Of a stretch of DNA of 64,000 nucleotides, positions 63,601-64,000 are shown piece after piece (within the stretch, counting starts at the first letter, position 1; the number at the start of each line of letters is the position of its first letter). A program made the position numbers and the translations under genes. The notes beneath the pieces are model-generated. The model saw only the letters and a program-made list of their open reading frames with translations, made no database searches and was not told where the DNA came from. The stretch comes from Acestrorhynchus altus (taxonomy: Eukaryota; Chordata; Actinopteri; Characiformes; Acestrorhynchidae). The DNA is taken from contig CM067524.1 of NCBI GenBank assembly GCA_034509495.1, positions 1,303,567 through 1,367,566 on the forward strand. The letters are read 5' to 3'.

Positions 63601-64000
63601 GCTGGTTCTGGCATGTATGCTCCTATAGATGCCCAGATGCCCAAAAGAGGAATGGAGAAGTCATAACTCCTTAAATATTTCACATCATTGGTAGAAATAA
63701 TTCAAATGCCATGAATAGAAATTAAGGAAGTAAAACATTGAGAAAAAAAAAGAATAAAAGGTCAAATAAGAGAAAATAGAATGTCAAAATGTACCATGAA
63801 ATAGAATATTTACCCTTTATTGTCCAGTCCAGAGTTTGTAGCAGAATAAGTGATAATATAATGCTTTCCCCTGAATGTCCTTCTAATTTATCTTTATCCT
63901 TTTAAATTGCAGCGATCAGACGTGATCACGAATATAAGAAATCTGGACTTTCAGTGGAATCAACGAACAAGTACTACATGAGTGGTTTTGAGAACATGGT
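51410..64000 (+). CDS. SecA-like ATPase / OTU-like multidomain gene (partial, with lesions)
   Basis: Seen: eight exons with GT-AG borders and matching phases (51410-51650, 54147-54399, 54471-59210, 59389-59611, 59726-59928, 61107-61373, 61475-61581, 63913 onward). The gene runs off the right edge, and the first exon seen starts at an acceptor, so the true start is missing. Domain order: Cys-rich, coiled coil, helical region, SecA-like DEAD motor, hydrophobic Gly-rich segment, OTU-like Cys motif, D-H-I-P and H-H motifs. Known of families: SecA drives protein export in bacteria and plastids; OTU proteins are often deubiquitinases. Animals have no Sec export ATPase, so the role here is unknown. 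Lesions: frame slips at two A6 runs (54257, 57688), a frame change near 57.1 kb with RecA2 motifs missing, and an in-frame TAG at 58549. It may be a decaying paralogue or partly misassembled. Confidence 0.78.
52080..54081 (+). mobile_element. L2 LINE copy in the first intron of the SecA-like gene
   Basis: It carries L2 ORF2 remnants in order: LRLAERKWRKTQQDLGLSAY, STADIIHLLTSNNPTTCPL, TILKKPTLDSTNISNCRP, and an RT palm with HCYADDTQLILSFPP at about 53.14-53.18 kb. Then comes SFTAHVANLTRSCRFLLYNI, and the typical L2 end GGCGTCTGCTAAATGCG with TGTAAA units at about 54.05-54.08 kb. The frames are broken, so it is inactive, but it is one of the longest L2 copies in the window. Confidence 0.9.
54147..54399 (+). 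CDS. SecA-like gene, coiled-coil exon
   Basis: The exon starts after AAACAG and reads EEEDDARQREEEEKRREEER-type sequence, a strong charged coiled coil. It then hits a stop in that frame. One base more in the A6 run at 54257-54262 would keep it open through LSLTTESLKQIQQLEG and EIDDVEIYE to the donor at 54400. So either the gene is frameshifted here or the assembly lacks one A. The next intron is only 71 bases. Confidence 0.6.
54471..57128 (+). CDS. SecA-like motor part of the large exon
   Basis: About 885 codons after the acceptor TTCATGCAG. The first about 290 residues are helical without a named domain. Then follow SecA-type motifs in the right order: Walker A GTGEGKS (55458-55478), FVTSSPVLACRD (like the VxNDYLARRD motif), VYSTVGTFAADTLRQEF (like YGTNxEFGFDYLRDN), Walker B/DEAD form VDEVDYM (55791-55811), and GVSGTLGG (56805-56828, like GMTGT). 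The sequence RGQVVLVVCEDVNKAN starts the second RecA-like half. Motifs V (ATNxAGRGTDI) and VI (FGRxxRQG) are then missing and the frame ends at 57128. The motor as read lacks its arginine finger region. No plastid or secretion signal can be judged. Confidence 0.8.
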   Translation, partial: AARIEEKFTELMKIYGITENENPEESLAERMNCLRNEILVQYCKEHSLSSSCLLYFDAAVGYDSLSLSDRLAVLAAVLYIVLEESEDDGTHHYDKDLLLRVLEQLYDTHPSLAWNILQSFLYTDVELSLQSKEILCQIVFSNLWTPAEITDFLRKISGKDKDKVCSILHTAQTYKLQYCTVMKALQEHEPLGCLQHQVKTEKHKDADIILQEMRDANIPKNVLAILEDVLLHMENEFPKYDSADLSEEEIENLITMIKSLDFTNPDKEVLKRVLIGISVAVKLCSTFNIKHGGKTITIKGFLPRLTQLASLVIFLLPKSEMNTGCLLEIGTGEGKSCILAMLATVHAIRGEKVDFVTSSPVLACRDLEEWKKLYTFFGITSSVVPPPLNDALREKEEELIQEAYKQQVVYSTVGTFAADTLRQEFEKKVTRGQRRFDLVIVDEVDYMTLDNGVQITFLSHESSALQHLEQVFASIWAITSACRPIQMAETGEVMWATRAQNFHQAALLAMTGSETSDKFSPLEILIPGSELGFYSEKDFETLQTSISSGEENKEQGSLQDDALKSILDKIGIKQQYDLLSVLEIALENKLAFNCYEYQPETRKAVPFGEKKTETDLNINMLLLDKGKACEIMAEALLVEATIQEIKSKIEYSCPKANVEENTLIIPFFLEKYLENQLPVFVENSLKAIQMTKGREYMIERSLRAQRMDDCEDQHMHHSIIPLDFQASGILEKQKRWGDGLQQFLEMKHQLALSPLTNVTNYMSNLSFFKRYLSGKGIFGVSGTLGGDADKKFLERHYKTDSFVIPAHQRKKVTEVPAVQVRGGTDEWIQNICDTVSKVSGRGQVVLVVCEDVNKANSLSEKIKASTKQPVTFTQIRSTQTMTLVN
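57106..57693 (+). CDS. Large exon, segment after the RecA2 break
   Basis: The frame here reads DKINTNNDIGELKSGLLEHL, then NFYDHIQQAVGRTALHFQN, and KFYWKKVSESQAYITINMAK. It is open up to an A6 run at 57688-57693, after which it shifts. Its start is a junction, not a start codon. I recognise no domain, but the codon use and continuity with both sides argue that it is coding. Confidence 0.6.
57694..58548 (+). CDS. Large exon, hydrophobic Gly-rich segment
   Basis: With one base more at the preceding A run the frame continues from VVKK into ASFDALICFFVGLIQVVGG and a stretch of about 85 mostly small and hydrophobic residues (several G-x-G and S-x-G-L patterns). It could insert into membranes or pack as helical hairpins. 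Next comes a Lys/Ser-rich amphipathic region (KSAAMSTKNLSSLF, HSALKKNEEFLNSVRKF). The frame is closed by TAG at 58549-58551. Confidence 0.6.
58552..59210 (+). CDS. Large exon, segment after the in-frame amber codon
   Basis: Same frame as the part before the TAG, open from IKTLLTTTKYSTQ to TKTPMESQ and ending at a perfect donor GTAAGT (59211). Contents include LIEESPFGMYNEDGRHKLED and an acidic stretch ERKEESLSEEEYKTLKDY. The single TAG is the only interruption, so it is a nonsense change, read-through or sequence error. Confidence 0.65.
59389..59611 (+). CDS. SecA-like gene, OTU-like cysteine exon
   Basis: The exon starts after TTTTACAG and joins in phase 2. It carries HPDGSRISVNSENQNCLFHA. 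The N-C-L-F-x-A-V motif (Cys codon at 59513-59515) is the catalytic-Cys motif of OTU-type cysteine proteases (usual form DGNCLFRAV). The usual Asp before Asn is Gln here, which weakens the oxyanion part. The partner His is not identified with certainty. Confidence 0.65.
59726..59928 (+). CDS. SecA-like gene, exon after the OTU-like motif
   Basis: Starts in phase 0 after CTTTTACAG and reads VLSKPDKYVKAVKIQNRFD and TPEEIIAGYKLGNVGEHR. The donor is GTAATT at 59929, so the TAA just beyond belongs to the intron. Splicing to 61107 restores frame (Val from two bases plus one). If unspliced, the protein would end here. Confidence 0.6.
60235..60840 (-). mobile_element. L2 LINE fragment in an intron (minus)
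   Basis: On the minus strand, broken L2 ORF2 frames appear in order: HGRQPITLNSTPATANCSTF (from LKLNPSKTELLF), DDQLLFSAH-type sequence, then YLLPAAEHQ and SLPRALPASSTSRLDPP. It lies between the exons ending at 59928 and starting at 61107. Confidence 0.75.
61107..61373 (+). CDS. SecA-like gene, D-H-I-P / H-H exon
   Basis: Fully open exon reading LSAEEKLSKGITEADHIPPK, KKIYDLIMMMKDDQNGSRQL and FFHHVRALTTGSSKES. It joins in phase 2 on both sides. The spaced motifs D-H-I-P and H-H-x-x-A-L-T-x-G recall the metal-binding layout of HNH/His-Me nucleases seen in some modular effector proteins. That link is inference only. Confidence 0.65.
61475..61581 (+). CDS. SecA-like gene, short exon
   Basis: The 107-base exon lies between GGTCTTCAG and GTATCC and reads SLLETTLISGDVLRTLKLSF then IMAHPQSSDNIRKKL. 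Phases 2 and 1 fit its neighbours. Confidence 0.65.
61625..62430. mobile_element. Palindromic foldback DNA element
   Basis: The left end CATAACATTATGACCACC (61631-61648) is inverted at the right end (GGTGGTCATATTGTG, 62414-62428). Inner arms are also inverted (GACACAGCAGTACTGCTGGAG near 62.05 kb against CTCCAGCAGCACTGCTGTGTC near 62.13 kb, each shown here to within a base or two). It is a well-known type of fish palindromic repeat without coding capacity. An L2 tail interrupts its left arm. Confidence 0.7.
61815..62010 (+). mobile_element. L2 3-prime end inserted in the foldback element
   Basis: It begins GACTGAAGACTCATCTGTTT and ends GGTGTCTGCTAAATGCC with TGTAAA units, as the end of the L2 copy near 53.9-54.08 kb does. 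It breaks the left arm of the palindrome, so it is younger than that element. Confidence 0.75.
62431..63069. other. Intron sequence of the SecA-like gene
   Basis: No feature recognised; AT-rich. Confidence 0.35.
63070..63645 (-). mobile_element. LINE 3-prime region (minus)
   Basis: The part at 63.07-63.20 kb (TTCATTGTCTTTATTCAATA then AACAACGAAATGCAGT) resembles the 3-prime UTR ends of fish CR1-type LINEs, analogous to but distinct from those at 37.7 and 38.4 kb. The block to 63.65 kb (GGGAAGAAGCTGCACCTGAG) also resembles known LINE 3-prime sequence. No ORF remains. Confidence 0.5.
63913..64000 (+). CDS. SecA-like gene, exon running off the window
   Basis: Starts after TAAATTGCAG in phase 1 and reads IRRDHEYKKSGLSVESTNKY then YMSGFENMV. 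It is open to the last base, so the gene continues to the right. Confidence 0.6.

Overview
The window looks like chromosomal DNA of a ray-finned fish. The tRNA genes are of vertebrate type. An NLR gene of the fish-specific FISNA-NACHT (NLR-C) class is present. The interspersed repeats are those typical of teleosts: L2 and CR1/Rex-like LINEs, a hAT-like element, a long palindromic foldback element, solo LTRs, and AC and AG microsatellites. Species cannot be told from the sequence alone. Calls rest on reading frames, motifs, splice signals and remembered family features; no search was run.

Layout: (1) 1-34.7 kb is a cluster of five C2H2 zinc-finger genes, four on + (coding exons near 2.7-4.1, 9.0-9.7, 16.6-18.1 and 22.9-23.9 kb) and one on - (32.0-33.0 kb). 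Each is built the same way: a short non-coding first exon, an intron of about 1.4-2.4 kb, then one exon that encodes every finger. The four + units share a TATA-like box followed by a motif resembling a CTCF core. Introns and spacers hold decayed LINE pieces. (2) 35.4-37.4 kb has two copies of a divergent tRNA pair, Arg-ACG on - and Leu-CAG on +. (3) 37.7-39.8 kb holds CR1/Rex-like LINE copies. (4) 40.8-44.6 kb on - is a broken NLR-C gene with a solo LTR in an intron. (5) 47.2-49.3 kb on - is an internally deleted LINE carrying a solo LTR with exact target duplications. (6) At 50.4 kb a third tRNA-Arg-ACG runs into a 500-base N gap.

(7) 51.4-64.0 kb on + is the most interesting part: a multi-exon gene that continues past the right edge. 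It has a cysteine-rich exon, a Glu/Arg-rich coiled-coil exon, and a 4.7-kb exon encoding a SecA-like DEAD ATPase followed by a glycine-rich hydrophobic segment. Five further exons then carry an OTU-like cysteine motif and a D-H-I-P ... H-H motif. Splice phases agree at every junction proposed. The large exon nevertheless shows two one-base frame slips at A6 runs (one lies in the exon before it), a frame change where the second RecA-like half should be, and an in-frame amber codon. It is therefore either a decaying paralogue or partly misassembled. A SecA-type motor joined to an OTU-type protease-like domain in a vertebrate nuclear gene is the best candidate here for a poorly described system.
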